DNA of 64,000 nucleotides from Phyllobacterium brassicacearum (lineage in GTDB: Bacteria; Pseudomonadota; Alphaproteobacteria; Rhizobiales; Rhizobiaceae), in assembly GCF_003010955.1 (NCBI RefSeq), contig NZ_PGGO01000005.1, forward strand, positions 1 through 64,000, in the 5' to 3' direction. Shown here in pieces: positions 7,987 to 16,767 of this stretch. How positions within the stretch are numbered: position 1 is the first letter of the stretch; every line of letters starts with the position of its first letter. The notes beneath the pieces were generated by a model. It did no database searches. It was not told the DNA's origin and saw nothing but the letters and a program-made list of their open reading frames with translations. Both the position numbers and the translations under genes were made by a program.

Positions 7987-10019
7987 TTGGCTTCACATGA
8001 CGATCCGCTGCTGCAGCCCTATCAGCTCAAACATTTGCGGCTCAAGAACCGCATCATGTCGACCAGCCACGAGCCGGCCTATTCCGAGGACGGCATGCCG
8101 AAGGAGCGCTACCGGCTCTACCATGCCGAAAAGGCCAAGGGCGGCATCGCGCTGACCATGACAGCGGGTTCCGCCGTCGTGTCGCGCGAATCGCCGCCGG
8201 CCTTCGGCAACCTCCATGCCTATAAGGACGAGATCGTGCCCTGGCTGCGCGAACTTTCGGATGAGTGCCACGAGCATGGCGCCGCCGTGATGATCCAGCT
8301 GACGCATCTTGGCCGCCGCACCGGCCGGTACAAGGCGGACTGGCTGCCGGTGGTTTCGGCTTCTCCAGTGCGCGAACCGGCGCACCGTGCCTTCCCGAAG
8401 GAGGCGGAGGACTGGGATATCGAGCGGATCATCGCTGACTACGCCTCGGCCGCGCAACGGATGCAGGCGGCGGGGCTCGATGGCATCGAGTTCGAGGCCT
8501 ATGGGCACCTGATGGACGGTTTCTGGTCGCCCGCGACCAACCGCCGGGATGATGAATATGGCGGGTCGCTCGACAATCGCCTGCGCTTCACCTGGGCGGT
8601 CATCGATGCGGTGCGCGAGGCGGTCGGCCTCGAGTTCATCGTCGGCATCCGCATGGTGGCAGATGAGGATTGGGAGCAGGGGCTCTCAAAGGCAGAGGGC
8701 GTCGAGATTGCCTGGCGCATCGCCGCCTCCGGAAAGTTCGATTTCCTCAATATCATTCGCGGCCATATCGATACGGATGCTGCGCTCAATGAGGTCATTC
8801 CGATCCAGGGCATGCGATCCGCGCCGCATCTCGATTTCGCAGGCGAGATACGCCAGGAGACAAAGTTCCCGACCTTCCACGCGGCGCGCATCTCGGATGT
8901 GGCGACGGCCCGCCATGCGATTGCCGAGGGCAAGCTCGACATGGTCGGCATGACCCGTGCGCATATTGCCGATCCGCATATCGTGCGCAAGATCATGGCA
9001 GGCGAGGAACATCGCATCAGGCCATGCGTCGGCGCCACCTATTGCCTCGACCGCATCTATGAGGGCGGCGAAGCGCTGTGCATCCACAATGCGGCGACCG
9101 GGCCTGAAGGCGCGATGCCGCATGTGATCGCCAAGGCAGAAGCCAGGCGCAACATTGTCGTGGTCGGCGCAGGCCCGGCTGGACTGGAAACCGCACGGGT
9201 GGCCGCAGAGGCTGGGCACAGGGTTTCCGTGCTGGAGGCTGCCGACCAGGCCGGCGGGCAGGTGCGCCTTGCGGCAATGAACCCGCGCCGCAAGGAGATG
9301 ATCGGCATTGTCGACTGGCGCCTGGACGAGCTCGAAAGGCTCGGGGTCGAATTGCGTTACAACGTCTGGGCCGAAGCGAATGATGTGCTTGGCCTCGAAC
9401 CCGATGTCGCGGTGATCGCGACGGGCGGCCTGCCGCAGAATCCGCCGCTTTCGGCGGGCGATGATCTCGTGACTTCAACCTGGGATATTCTCGCAGGGGC
9501 AATCAAGCCCGGCGAAAACGTCCTGCTCTATGACGACAATGGCGGACACCAGGGCATGAGCGGATCGCGCGAGGCGGTTCCAGGCTGGAGCTGGTCAGTC
9601 CGGAACGGTTCTTCGCGCCCGAGATGGGCGGCATGAACCATGTGCCCTACATGCGTGCCTTCCAGCAGCAAGGCGTCCGCGTGACGATCAACACGCGGCT
9701 GGTCAGTGTTGCACGCGATGGCAACCAGCTTGTCGCAACGCTCGGATCGGATTTCGCGCCGGAGTTTCGCGAGGAGCGGCTGGTCAACCAGGTGGTGGTC
9801 GAGCACGGGACCTTGCCGATCGATGACCTTTATCGTGAACTGAAGCCTTTGTCGCGCAATGGCGGTGCTGTCGATTATGACCACCTGGTCAATGGCGGCT
9901 CGATTTTTCCGCTGCGGGGCGAGGGCAAATTCGATCTGTTGCGGATCGGAGATGCAGTTCACGCCCGCAATATCCACGCCGCGATTTATGATGGGCTGAG
10001 ATACGCCACAAGGTTCTAA
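7987..10019 (+). pseudogene. Frameshifted NADH:flavin oxidoreductase (N-methylproline demethylase-like)
   Basis: The reading frame begins at TTG (GGGAAA upstream) with an Old Yellow Enzyme TIM barrel (LLQPYQLKHLRLKNRIMSTS; THLGRRTGRY; NRRDDEYGGSLDNRLRF), a cysteine cluster (CVGATYC...C), then an FAD/NAD module (NIVVVGAGPAGLETARV). This is the order in 2,4-dienoyl-CoA reductase, trimethylamine dehydrogenase and stachydrine-pathway N-methylproline demethylases (about 680 aa). At about 9561 the frame is lost: the first frame ends at 9636 with nonsense residues, while LELVSPERFFAPEMGGMNH and the C-terminus continue in another frame to 10019. Compared with the expected GGHQGMS-xxxx-IAR, about 10 nt appear to be missing. 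It is either a true pseudogene or an assembly error. Confidence 0.85.
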
Positions 10020-10021
10020 CG

Positions 10022-10052
10022 AAAAAGGCAGCGACATGGCCGCTGCCTTTTT
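10022..10052. terminator. Bidirectional intrinsic terminator
   Basis: AAAAAGGCAGCG at 10022-10033 and CGCTGCCTTTTT at 10041-10052 are perfect 12-bp inverted arms around a 7-nt loop, giving a GC stem with a T-run on both strands. It lies between the convergent flavin oxidoreductase and glycine-betaine-binding protein genes. Confidence 0.9.
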
Positions 10053-10072
10053 CACAATTGGTAAGTCGTATC

Positions 10073-11074
10073 TTACTTAACGGCAGCCTTGACCTTCTCG
10101 GCAACTTCGGCGCTGACCCATTTTGTCCAGATATCTTCGTTGTTCTTGAGGAAGTGCTTCGCGCCGTCTTCACCCGTGGCCTGATTGTCCGTCATCCAGG
10201 CAAGCAGTTCGTTGACTGTCTTGTTGCTCCAGGAGCGAGCCTTGAGATAATCCATGATCGGACCGGCTTCGTCATTGAATTTCTTGGTGACGACCGTGTC
10301 GACTTCGGCCAGTTCCCAGTCGTTCTTTTTCGGATCGGGGCAATCGGCGACCGTGTTGCAGCGCTTCCATTCTGCCGAGTCGAATTTGGCGCCGTGGTCG
10401 AGCCTCACCATCTGATACTTGCCGAGGAGAGCTGTCGGCTCCCAGTAATAACCCACCCAGCCTTCCTTGCGCTCATAGGCTTTGGCGAGCGAGCCATCGA
10501 GCCCAGCGGCCGACCCGGTGTCGACGAGGGTGAAACCTTTCTTCTCGGCATCATATGCCTTGAAGAACTGGGCGGTGGCAACAGTGCCGCCCCAGCCGGG
10601 AGGTCCGTTGAAGACTGCGCCCTTGGATGGATCTTCCGGGGCGGGGAAGAGTTCCGGGTGTTTCAGCGCATCGTCGATTGTCTTGATGTCCGGATGGGCA
10701 TCGGCAATGTATTTGGGGATCCACCAGCCTTGGACACCACCATCCGAAAGGGACTTGGATGCATAGATAAGTTTGCCGTCGGCAACGGCCTTGTCCATGA
10801 TGTCGCGCATGAAATCGACCCAGCCCTCGGGGGCGATATCAGGCTGACCCTTCTCGGTCATCGAGGTGAGTGTGGGGATCGTATCGCCCTGCACGACTTC
10901 CGCGTTGCAGCCATATCCTTCGTTGAGAATGATCTTGTCGAGATTGGCGAGAACTTCCGCAGACTGCCAGTTCATGCTGGCAATGGTGACATCGCCGCAT
11001 TCGGCGGCCGATGCAGCGCCGGCTGCGCCAAGCAGCGCAAATGCCATAACGCCGCTCATCAATAATGCTTTCAT
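10073..11074 (-). CDS. Glycine betaine/proline-betaine ABC transporter substrate-binding protein
   Basis: Periplasmic ligand-binding protein of the OpuAC/ProX type. The 333-residue precursor has a Sec signal peptide (MKALLMSGVMAFALLGAAG, cleavage after ASA-AEC) and the family features QSAEVLANLDKIILNEGYGC, VVQGDTIPTLTSMTEKGQPDI and several conserved Trp (GWVGYYWEPTALL) that usually form the cage for quaternary ammonium. The start was chosen at MKALL because AAAAGGGG precedes it and the signal peptide begins there. No cognate ATPase or permease is adjacent; the operon upstream is polyamine-type with its own binding protein. It could work with a ChoVWX/ProVW system elsewhere. Confidence 0.9.
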   Translation of the reverse strand: MKALLMSGVMAFALLGAAGAASAAECGDVTIASMNWQSAEVLANLDKIILNEGYGCNAEVVQGDTIPTLTSMTEKGQPDIAPEGWVDFMRDIMDKAVADGKLIYASKSLSDGGVQGWWIPKYIADAHPDIKTIDDALKHPELFPAPEDPSKGAVFNGPPGWGGTVATAQFFKAYDAEKKGFTLVDTGSAAGLDGSLAKAYERKEGWVGYYWEPTALLGKYQMVRLDHGAKFDSAEWKRCNTVADCPDPKKNDWELAEVDTVVTKKFNDEAGPIMDYLKARSWSNKTVNELLAWMTDNQATGEDGAKHFLKNNEDIWTKWVSAEVAEKVKAAVK

Positions 11075-11273
11075 CAGAGAACCCCTTTTGTTGATCTTGC
11101 GTGGATTGTGGTGCCGATGGTTATGGCCGTGCGATCCCGGATCAGACGTACTCGATGCGCCTGGCTCGCCGGAAACGGACAAGGATAATGTTGGACCATG
11201 GGTGCAACGATAGTCCTGCATCCCACGTGCAAGAAGCCCGGATGCGTCAATGGCTTTGCCTTCAACGACATGG

Positions 11274-12656
11274 TCATCCGATTATCTTGCCCGGATTCAT
11301 GATGCCCTTGGGATCGATCGTTTTCTTGATCGACTGCATGAGGGCAAGCTTGACCGGATCGATCAGCGTCTTAAGCTCCGGCTTCTTTTCGAGGCCAATG
11401 CCGTGCTCGGCGGAGAAGGATCCACCCATCTGCTTCAGGTTGGCGTAGATGATGGCCTTGACCGCGTCCTTGTCGGGATTGACGCTTTCTCCAGCAACGC
11501 CGACATGCAGGTTGCCGTCACCGAGATGGCCGAACGCAAAGCCGCTGATGTCAGGTCCCAATGCGGCGATGCCCTGCTCGAATTGCTTGAGCCAGGTTTC
11601 CAGTTCTTGCAGGGGAACCGAAATATCGAACCAGTAGCCGTGCGGGTAAGCCCGCGTGACCACGTTGCTGTCCTCGCGGATATTCCAGATTTCGCTTCGC
11701 CCTTTCTCGCTCTGGGCGAGGATTGCGTCGGCAACCAGACCTTCTTCGATGCCGTTGGCCAGCGCTTCCTCAAGGGCAGACTGCGCCAAAAGCTGGTCAG
11801 TCGCGTCGGTCTCCAGAATGAGATAGGCCGGTGCTTGGGTGAAGGCAGCGAGCGAAGCGGGGCCAAGGTCCCGTGCAGCCAAGGCGAAATAGGTCCGTGC
11901 CATGAATTCTGCGCGCAAAAGATTGAGGCCGCGATTGCGCTGGAGTGTTTGAAACAGCGCAACGGCGCTCGTTGCGGACGGGCAAGCAACAAGCGCGGTC
12001 GCGGTGAACTCGTCGCTTGGCGCCAGCCTGATGACGGCGCGAGTGACGATGCCGAGCGTACCTTCCGCGCCGATGAACAATTGCTTCAGATCGTAGCCTT
12101 CGTTGGACTTGGACACCTGCGCCATCTCGCTCATGATCGAACCATCAGGCAGAACGACTTCCAGACCAAGCACCCGATGGCGCATGACGCCGTGGCGGAA
12201 TGCTTCCATACCGCCGGCATTGGTCGAGATCATGCCGCCGATCGTGGCGCTGCCACGCGAAGCAATGTCAATGCCGGTGGAGAGATTCACCGCCGCCGCT
12301 GCTTCCTGCAGCGCCTGCAGCGTCACGCCGCTCTCAACGATTGCAGTGCCGGCGGTGGCGGAGAGAGATTCAATCCGGGTCATGGCAGCGAGCGACAGGA
12401 TGATTTCGCCGGGTGTCGAAACGGCGCCACCGGCAAGTCCGGTACGGCCGCCGTGTGGGACGACAGCAATCCCCTGCTCATTGCAAAGGTGGAGAATGGC
12501 GGCGACCTGTCCGGTATTTTGGGGGACGACCATCACGCCCGCATCCAGATTGTGCTCATCGGCGCCGGGATTGATGAGACTCAACGCATCGGCGGTCTTG
12601 AGGCCGCTCGCGCCGACAATCGATCGAAGCCCGGCGAGGATGTCTTCGGTGATCAT
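11274..12656 (-). CDS. FAD-linked oxidase, GlcD / D-2-hydroxyacid dehydrogenase family
   Basis: Oxidises a 2-hydroxyacid with FAD. The 460 residues comprise an FAD_binding_4 (PCMH) domain (NTGQVAAILHLCNEQGIAVVPHGGRTGLAGG; IGGMISTNAGGMEAFRHG) and an FAD-oxidase C domain with FGHLGDGNLHVGV and the closing GIMNPGKII. This is the layout of glycolate oxidase GlcD, D-lactate dehydrogenase and D-2-hydroxyglutarate dehydrogenase; the substrate is not determinable. The start overlaps the stop of the upstream ABC permease by 4 nt (ATGA), so it is translationally coupled to a PotABCD-type transporter and probably acts on what that transporter imports. Confidence 0.88.
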   Translation of the reverse strand: MITEDILAGLRSIVGASGLKTADALSLINPGADEHNLDAGVMVVPQNTGQVAAILHLCNEQGIAVVPHGGRTGLAGGAVSTPGEIILSLAAMTRIESLSATAGTAIVESGVTLQALQEAAAAVNLSTGIDIASRGSATIGGMISTNAGGMEAFRHGVMRHRVLGLEVVLPDGSIMSEMAQVSKSNEGYDLKQLFIGAEGTLGIVTRAVIRLAPSDEFTATALVACPSATSAVALFQTLQRNRGLNLLRAEFMARTYFALAARDLGPASLAAFTQAPAYLILETDATDQLLAQSALEEALANGIEEGLVADAILAQSEKGRSEIWNIREDSNVVTRAYPHGYWFDISVPLQELETWLKQFEQGIAALGPDISGFAFGHLGDGNLHVGVAGESVNPDKDAVKAIIYANLKQMGGSFSAEHGIGLEKKPELKTLIDPVKLALMQSIKKTIDPKGIMNPGKIIG

Positions 12657-13465
12657 TGGGATTTCGCCGCTCCGCGCCTTTCGATGAAGATTCGAATGCC
12701 GAGGATAATGGCGGTAACAAGGATCAACAGTACCGAGATTGCGGCGATCGCAGGATCGATATTGTCGCGCAGGCCCATCCACATCAGGCGCGGCAGTGTG
12801 ATCGCATTGACGCTGGTGATGAAAAGCGTCACGCCGATCTCTTCCCAGGAAAGCACAAAGGAGAGCAGCGCGGCGGTTGCTATGCCGAACTTGATGTTGG
12901 GGATGATGACTTTGAAGGCGCGTGTCGCAAGGCTGGCGCCGAGCCCGCGCGCGGCAAGATCGATGCGTCGGTCGACCTGGTAGAGCGCGACGAGAATGAG
13001 CACGACAGCAAAGGGCGTGATCATCACGGCATGCGCAAGCCCGACGCCGAGCCAGGTATCGTAGCCGATCCAGTTGTTGAAGGCGGAGAGCGTGGTCATC
13101 AGGAAGTACAATGTCATGGCCGAGACGACTGGCGGAACCACAAGCGGCAGGAGTACGAAGCCGATCAGCAATGCCGAAAAGCGCGGCTGGAACATCCAGA
13201 TACCGAGACCGAACAGCGTGGCAAGCGCCGTTGCGATTGCGCTCGACAGGATCCCGATACGCAGGCTGAGCAGGATGCTCTGACCCCAGGCGGGATTATC
13301 GATCAGCGCCTGATAGTGGCGCAGGGACAGGTTACCGGAGGGCATGGAGAGGAAGCGGGCCGGCGTGAAGGACACGGGTACGACTGCTATCAACGGCATC
13401 AACAGGAACAATGCCACTGCCGTTGCGACGATCAGGATGACAGGGCCGGGCTTGGATGATTGCAT
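12653..13465 (-). CDS. ABC transporter permease, PotC-like
   Basis: Second membrane subunit of a spermidine/putrescine-type (MOI family) importer. The 270 residues contain about six transmembrane helices and a BPD_transp_1 EAA loop near residue 170 (LAARGLGASLATRAFKVIIPN), which contacts the ATPase. The gene begins 3 nt after the PotB-like permease and ends in a 4-nt overlap with the FAD oxidase gene. The substrate of this class may be polyamines, but similar rhizobial systems take up other cationic or organic compounds. Confidence 0.9.
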   Translation of the reverse strand: MQSSKPGPVILIVATAVALFLLMPLIAVVPVSFTPARFLSMPSGNLSLRHYQALIDNPAWGQSILLSLRIGILSSAIATALATLFGLGIWMFQPRFSALLIGFVLLPLVVPPVVSAMTLYFLMTTLSAFNNWIGYDTWLGVGLAHAVMITPFAVVLILVALYQVDRRIDLAARGLGASLATRAFKVIIPNIKFGIATAALLSFVLSWEEIGVTLFITSVNAITLPRLMWMGLRDNIDPAIAAISVLLILVTAIILGIRIFIERRGAAKSQ

Positions 13466-13468
13466 CGC

Positions 13469-14302
13469 TCAGCCCACCAGATGCGCCGGTTTGATGAAAC
13501 GCCGCATGAGGGCGAGAAGAATGCCGATGAATACCACCAGAACGACGCTGATCGCTGCGCCAAGGCCCCAATCCGGGCTCTGGAAAATGCGAAGGTAGAC
13601 GAGCTCTGCCACCATGACGCTGCGGCCGCCGCCAAGAATGGCAGGTGTGACGAAGAAACCAAGCGCGAAGACGAACACGATGAGCGCAGCGCCGATCAGA
13701 CCACCATAGGTCAGCGGCACGAAAACGGTCCAGAAGATGCGGGTTCGCGATGCGCCCATGCCGCGGGCTGCGAGCAGCACGCGCTCGTCGATGCTGCGCA
13801 TGGCCGAGGCGATTGGAAAGACGGCGAAGGGGATGAGGAAGTGCGTCATGCCGACGATGACGCCGAATTCGTTACGGGCGAGCGCCAGTGGTTCCGTGAT
13901 AATGCCTGCCGATTGGAGCCAGGTATTGATCAGTCCGCGGTTTGACAGCATCGCCAGCCAGCCGAAGGCACGTGTCAGGACCGAGATCCAGAAAGGGACC
14001 AGGATGCAGAACTCCGCCAGCATGCGCTGAACGGAACTGCCTCGGACCCAGACGTAAGCGATGGCATAGGCCATGGTGAGCGATGCAGCGGTGACAATGA
14101 GGCAAATGCGCAGGGTACGGAAAAAGACTGACTGAACGAGGGGATCGGTGAAAAGCGCGTGATATTGGCCAAGTCCGGGCTCGGGCAGGGTGAAGCTCCA
14201 GCGCACGACGCCGAGGAAAGGAACAACATAGGCAAGCCCCAGAAACAGCAGCAGCGGCGCGAGTAGCAGTATCTTTCTAGAGGTGGGCCACTTTCCGGTC
14301 AT
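13469..14302 (-). CDS. ABC transporter permease, PotB-like
   Basis: First membrane subunit (277 aa) of the same importer, with about six hydrophobic helices starting with LLLAPLLLFLGLAYVVPFL and an EAA loop (LAARGMGASRTRIFWTVFVP, about residue 180). It lies 63 nt downstream of the binding-protein gene, with a strong hairpin in that gap, and 3 nt upstream of the PotC-like gene. Confidence 0.9.
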   Translation of the reverse strand: MTGKWPTSRKILLLAPLLLFLGLAYVVPFLGVVRWSFTLPEPGLGQYHALFTDPLVQSVFFRTLRICLIVTAASLTMAYAIAYVWVRGSSVQRMLAEFCILVPFWISVLTRAFGWLAMLSNRGLINTWLQSAGIITEPLALARNEFGVIVGMTHFLIPFAVFPIASAMRSIDERVLLAARGMGASRTRIFWTVFVPLTYGGLIGAALIVFVFALGFFVTPAILGGGRSVMVAELVYLRIFQSPDWGLGAAISVVLVVFIGILLALMRRFIKPAHLVG

Positions 14303-14329
14303 TCAGCGTCCCTAAGCTTCTTGAATGGG

Positions 14330-14359
14330 TTGGCGCGAGGCGTTGATCCCTCGCGCCAA
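14330..14359 (-). terminator. Intra-operon hairpin after the binding-protein gene
   Basis: TTGGCGCGAGG at 14330-14340 and CCTCGCGCCAA at 14349-14359 form a perfect 11-bp stem with an 8-nt loop between the substrate-binding protein and permease genes. There is no T-run, so it more likely blocks 3' exonuclease decay or slows polymerase than fully terminates. Such hairpins often raise binding-protein levels over permeases. Confidence 0.6.
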
Positions 14360-14365
14360 GTCGGC

Positions 14366-15481
14366 TCAAGCCGAGATGACCTTGGTATATTCGTCGAATG
14401 CCTTGCCGTAATTTTCGGCATACCACTCCATGTTGAGCGGGATCTGCTTGGTCATGTTGGCTGGATCTACGCAGTTCACTCGCTTCTTGTCTGCCGGGAT
14501 GAGTGCATCGGTGGCAGGATTGGCTGGGCCTTGTCCGAGCATGTTGAACATTTCAAGCTGGCGTTCCGGCGCCTGTGCGCTGGCGATGAACTTCATCGCA
14601 TGTTCCTTGCCGCCGGGATTGCCCTTCATGACGCCGAGGGCTCCGGGAGAAATCAGGCCCTGATCCCAGATAAATTTGATGGTGCCGCCGGAATCCTGCT
14701 CGAGCAGTTGAGCGCGGGTGGACCAGATGAGTGCCATCGATGCTTCGCCATCCATCAAGACGGACTGGCTCTCAGCGCCGCCGCCCCAGTAGGCCACGAC
14801 GTTTTCCTTGAATGCAGCAATCTTGTCGTGCGCGCGCTTGAGGTCGAGCGGATAGAGTTTCTCAGGCGCGACCCCATCGGCGAGAAGCGCAGCTTCCCAC
14901 ATGGCCGAACCCCACTTGTACAGCGATCGTTTGCCGGGAAACTTCTTCACGTCGAAGAAGTCGGCCATGCCGGTCGGTACCTGGTCGCCGAACTTCGAAG
15001 AGTCATAGGCAATGATGTACGAGAAGAAATAGGTCGAGGCAGCATGGTCCCAGCCGAAGCCGGGCCGCATCTTGTTCTTGTCGACGATCGTGTAGTCGAT
15101 CTCTTCGAGCATGCCCTGCTTGCCCAGCGATATTCCGGAGAAGGGGTCGATATCGAGAAGATCCCAGCTCGGCTTGCCGCTCTTGAACTGCGCGGTGATG
15201 GCTCCTTCGGTCGGGCCCGAGCCGTCCATCTTGACCGTCACGCCGGTTTCCTTGGTAAAGGGCTGACCGTAAGCCTTGTCATAGGCGGTCATGGCGTCAC
15301 CACCCCAGTTCACCAGCACGAGCTCCTTTGCCTGCGCGTATGAGCCAGTCGCGCGCAAGAATGCTGGAGTTCCAGCGATCAGCATCGCGGCCATCTGCGT
15401 GAAACGACGACGACTGATCTCGCCTTTCTCGACCTTGCTGGCGAGGATTTCGAGGCAGTCCTTTTGAAATGCGTTGTCCAT
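14366..15481 (-). CDS. Extracellular solute-binding protein, PotD-like (Tat-exported)
   Basis: Periplasmic binding protein of the importer (371 aa, SBP_bac family 1/PotD type). The N-terminus has a twin-arginine motif, SRRRFTQMAAMLIAGTPAFL, so export folded by Tat is likely. The mature part starts near KELVLVNWGGDAM and shows the family pattern WDLLDIDPFSGISLGKQG and GEASMALIWSTRAQLL. The chosen start MDNAFQKD is preceded by AGAGGGAAAC; an upstream in-frame extension would run into the ATPase gene. It follows the ATPase gene by 50 nt. Confidence 0.88.
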   Translation of the reverse strand: MDNAFQKDCLEILASKVEKGEISRRRFTQMAAMLIAGTPAFLRATGSYAQAKELVLVNWGGDAMTAYDKAYGQPFTKETGVTVKMDGSGPTEGAITAQFKSGKPSWDLLDIDPFSGISLGKQGMLEEIDYTIVDKNKMRPGFGWDHAASTYFFSYIIAYDSSKFGDQVPTGMADFFDVKKFPGKRSLYKWGSAMWEAALLADGVAPEKLYPLDLKRAHDKIAAFKENVVAYWGGGAESQSVLMDGEASMALIWSTRAQLLEQDSGGTIKFIWDQGLISPGALGVMKGNPGGKEHAMKFIASAQAPERQLEMFNMLGQGPANPATDALIPADKKRVNCVDPANMTKQIPLNMEWYAENYGKAFDEYTKVISA

Positions 15482-15531
15482 TTTGTTGTTTCCCTCTGGA
15501 TTGTTATTTCTCACATCCCTGGTGCTGCCGC

Positions 15532-16638
15532 CTAACTTCCGACAGGCAGCAGAAAGCCCTGATGCACCGGCCAGGACACCCAAACATCCGTTTGGGGCGC
15601 GATGAGTAAGGTCGCAGCGGTCGGCATCGACACCGCGAGACTCGTGCCAGTGCGTGTTCTCAAATGATACTTTGTCGAAGCACCGAAATATGTCGCCCCT
15701 TCAACCCGGCAGGTGATGGCGTTGCGGTCAGCGCTGTGCTGCCCAGTGCCGATCGTCATATGCTCGGGGCGGATGGCTGCCACGGCATCTGAACCGATCA
15801 TCGGCATTGTTCGGTTGAGGACAATAGTGCGTTCCTCGAATTGCCCGGCGGCTCGATCACCTTCAAGTCTAAGAGCATCTAGCGGCAAAAGATTGATTTC
15901 GCCGAGGAATTCGGCAACGAACCGATTGCCCGGCCGCTCGTAGACGTCCTGGGGCTTGCCGACCTGCAGCAGTTCGCCGTGATTGAAGATCGCGACCCGT
16001 GAGGACAGCGCAAGCGCTTCGGACTGGTCGTGGGTGACAAAGACGAAGGTTGTACCGGTTTCCTGATGCAGGCGCTTCACTTCCTGTTGCATCATTTCGC
16101 GCAGATTCTTGTCGAGGGCAGAGAACGGTTCGTCGAGCAGGAGCACCGACGGTTCGAATACCAAGGCGCGGGCGAGGGCGACGCGCTGCTGCTGGCCCCC
16201 GGAGAGTTTTGCGGGAAGTTTCTTTTCATGGCCGCTGAGGCCGACGCGCGCAACCATCTCGCCGACCTTGCGCTTGATATCAGCCGAAGATCGGCCGCGA
16301 ACCTTCAGCGGAAAGGCGATGTTCTGTTCCACGGTCAGATGTGGGAAGAGTGCGTAGCCCTGAAACACCATCCCGTAGGAGCGGTCTTCGGCCGGCACGT
16401 CGGTGATGTCCTCGCCGTCCATGACCAGGCGCCCGGTCGTCGGGGCGGTGAAGCCCGCAAGAATCATCAGAAAGGTGGTTTTGCCGGACCCGGATGGTCC
16501 GAGTAGGGTCAGGAACTCGCCGCGAGCAATGTCGAGCGAAAGATTTCTCAGCGCGTGGAACGCACCGAATGTCTTGCCTATGGAAACAGCCTTGATCTCG
16601 GCGGCCTTGCTGTCGCCCAGTTGCGTGCTCTGAGGCAT
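15532..16638 (-). CDS. ABC transporter ATP-binding protein, PotA-like
   Basis: Energises the importer from the cytoplasmic face. The 368 residues have Walker A GPSGSGKTT (about residue 52), signature LSGGQQQRVALARAL, Walker B VLLLDEPFSALD and the switch His in FVFVTHDQSEALALS, followed by a C-terminal TOBE regulatory domain (about residues 280-360). It is the first gene of a five-gene operon ATPase - binding protein - permease - permease - FAD oxidase. A consensus-like promoter and a palindromic LysR-type site lie upstream. Confidence 0.92.
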   Translation of the reverse strand: MPQSTQLGDSKAAEIKAVSIGKTFGAFHALRNLSLDIARGEFLTLLGPSGSGKTTFLMILAGFTAPTTGRLVMDGEDITDVPAEDRSYGMVFQGYALFPHLTVEQNIAFPLKVRGRSSADIKRKVGEMVARVGLSGHEKKLPAKLSGGQQQRVALARALVFEPSVLLLDEPFSALDKNLREMMQQEVKRLHQETGTTFVFVTHDQSEALALSSRVAIFNHGELLQVGKPQDVYERPGNRFVAEFLGEINLLPLDALRLEGDRAAGQFEERTIVLNRTMPMIGSDAVAAIRPEHMTIGTGQHSADRNAITCRVEGATYFGASTKYHLRTRTGTSLAVSMPTAATLLIAPQTDVWVSWPVHQGFLLPVGS

Positions 16639-16703
16639 TGATTGACCTCTTTCCCCTTATTTTGTCAGGAAGCCTAGGCACAATCCGCTGCCACGACAAT
16701 TGA

Positions 16704-16737
16704 ATTATATTGCCGCGATACGTGAATGAATTTCACG
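16704..16737 (-). promoter_or_regulatory. Promoter and LysR-type operator upstream of the PotABCD-like operon
   Basis: On the minus strand TATAAT occupies 16709-16704, 66 nt before the ATPase start. Just upstream, CGTGAA TGAAT TTCACG at 16721-16737 is a perfect 6-bp-arm palindrome containing TGAA-N5-TTCA, i.e. a T-N11-A box overlapping the -35 region, as expected for a LysR-type activator. A related sequence is found in the promoter region between the LysR gene and the M20 hydrolase gene. Confidence 0.55.
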
Positions 16738-16767
16738 CCAGCAATGCGGCGGGCTCATGGCAGGTTT

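Noticed and set aside
10058-11065. Open frame of about 335 codons antisense to the glycine-betaine binding protein
   Set aside because: No recognisable motif, no ribosome site, and a full overlap with a gene that has a signal peptide and terminator.
11250-12983. Long open frame on the plus strand opposite the FAD oxidase and permease genes
   Set aside because: It has no family features and lies entirely antisense to two well-supported genes; high GC at third positions keeps such frames open.
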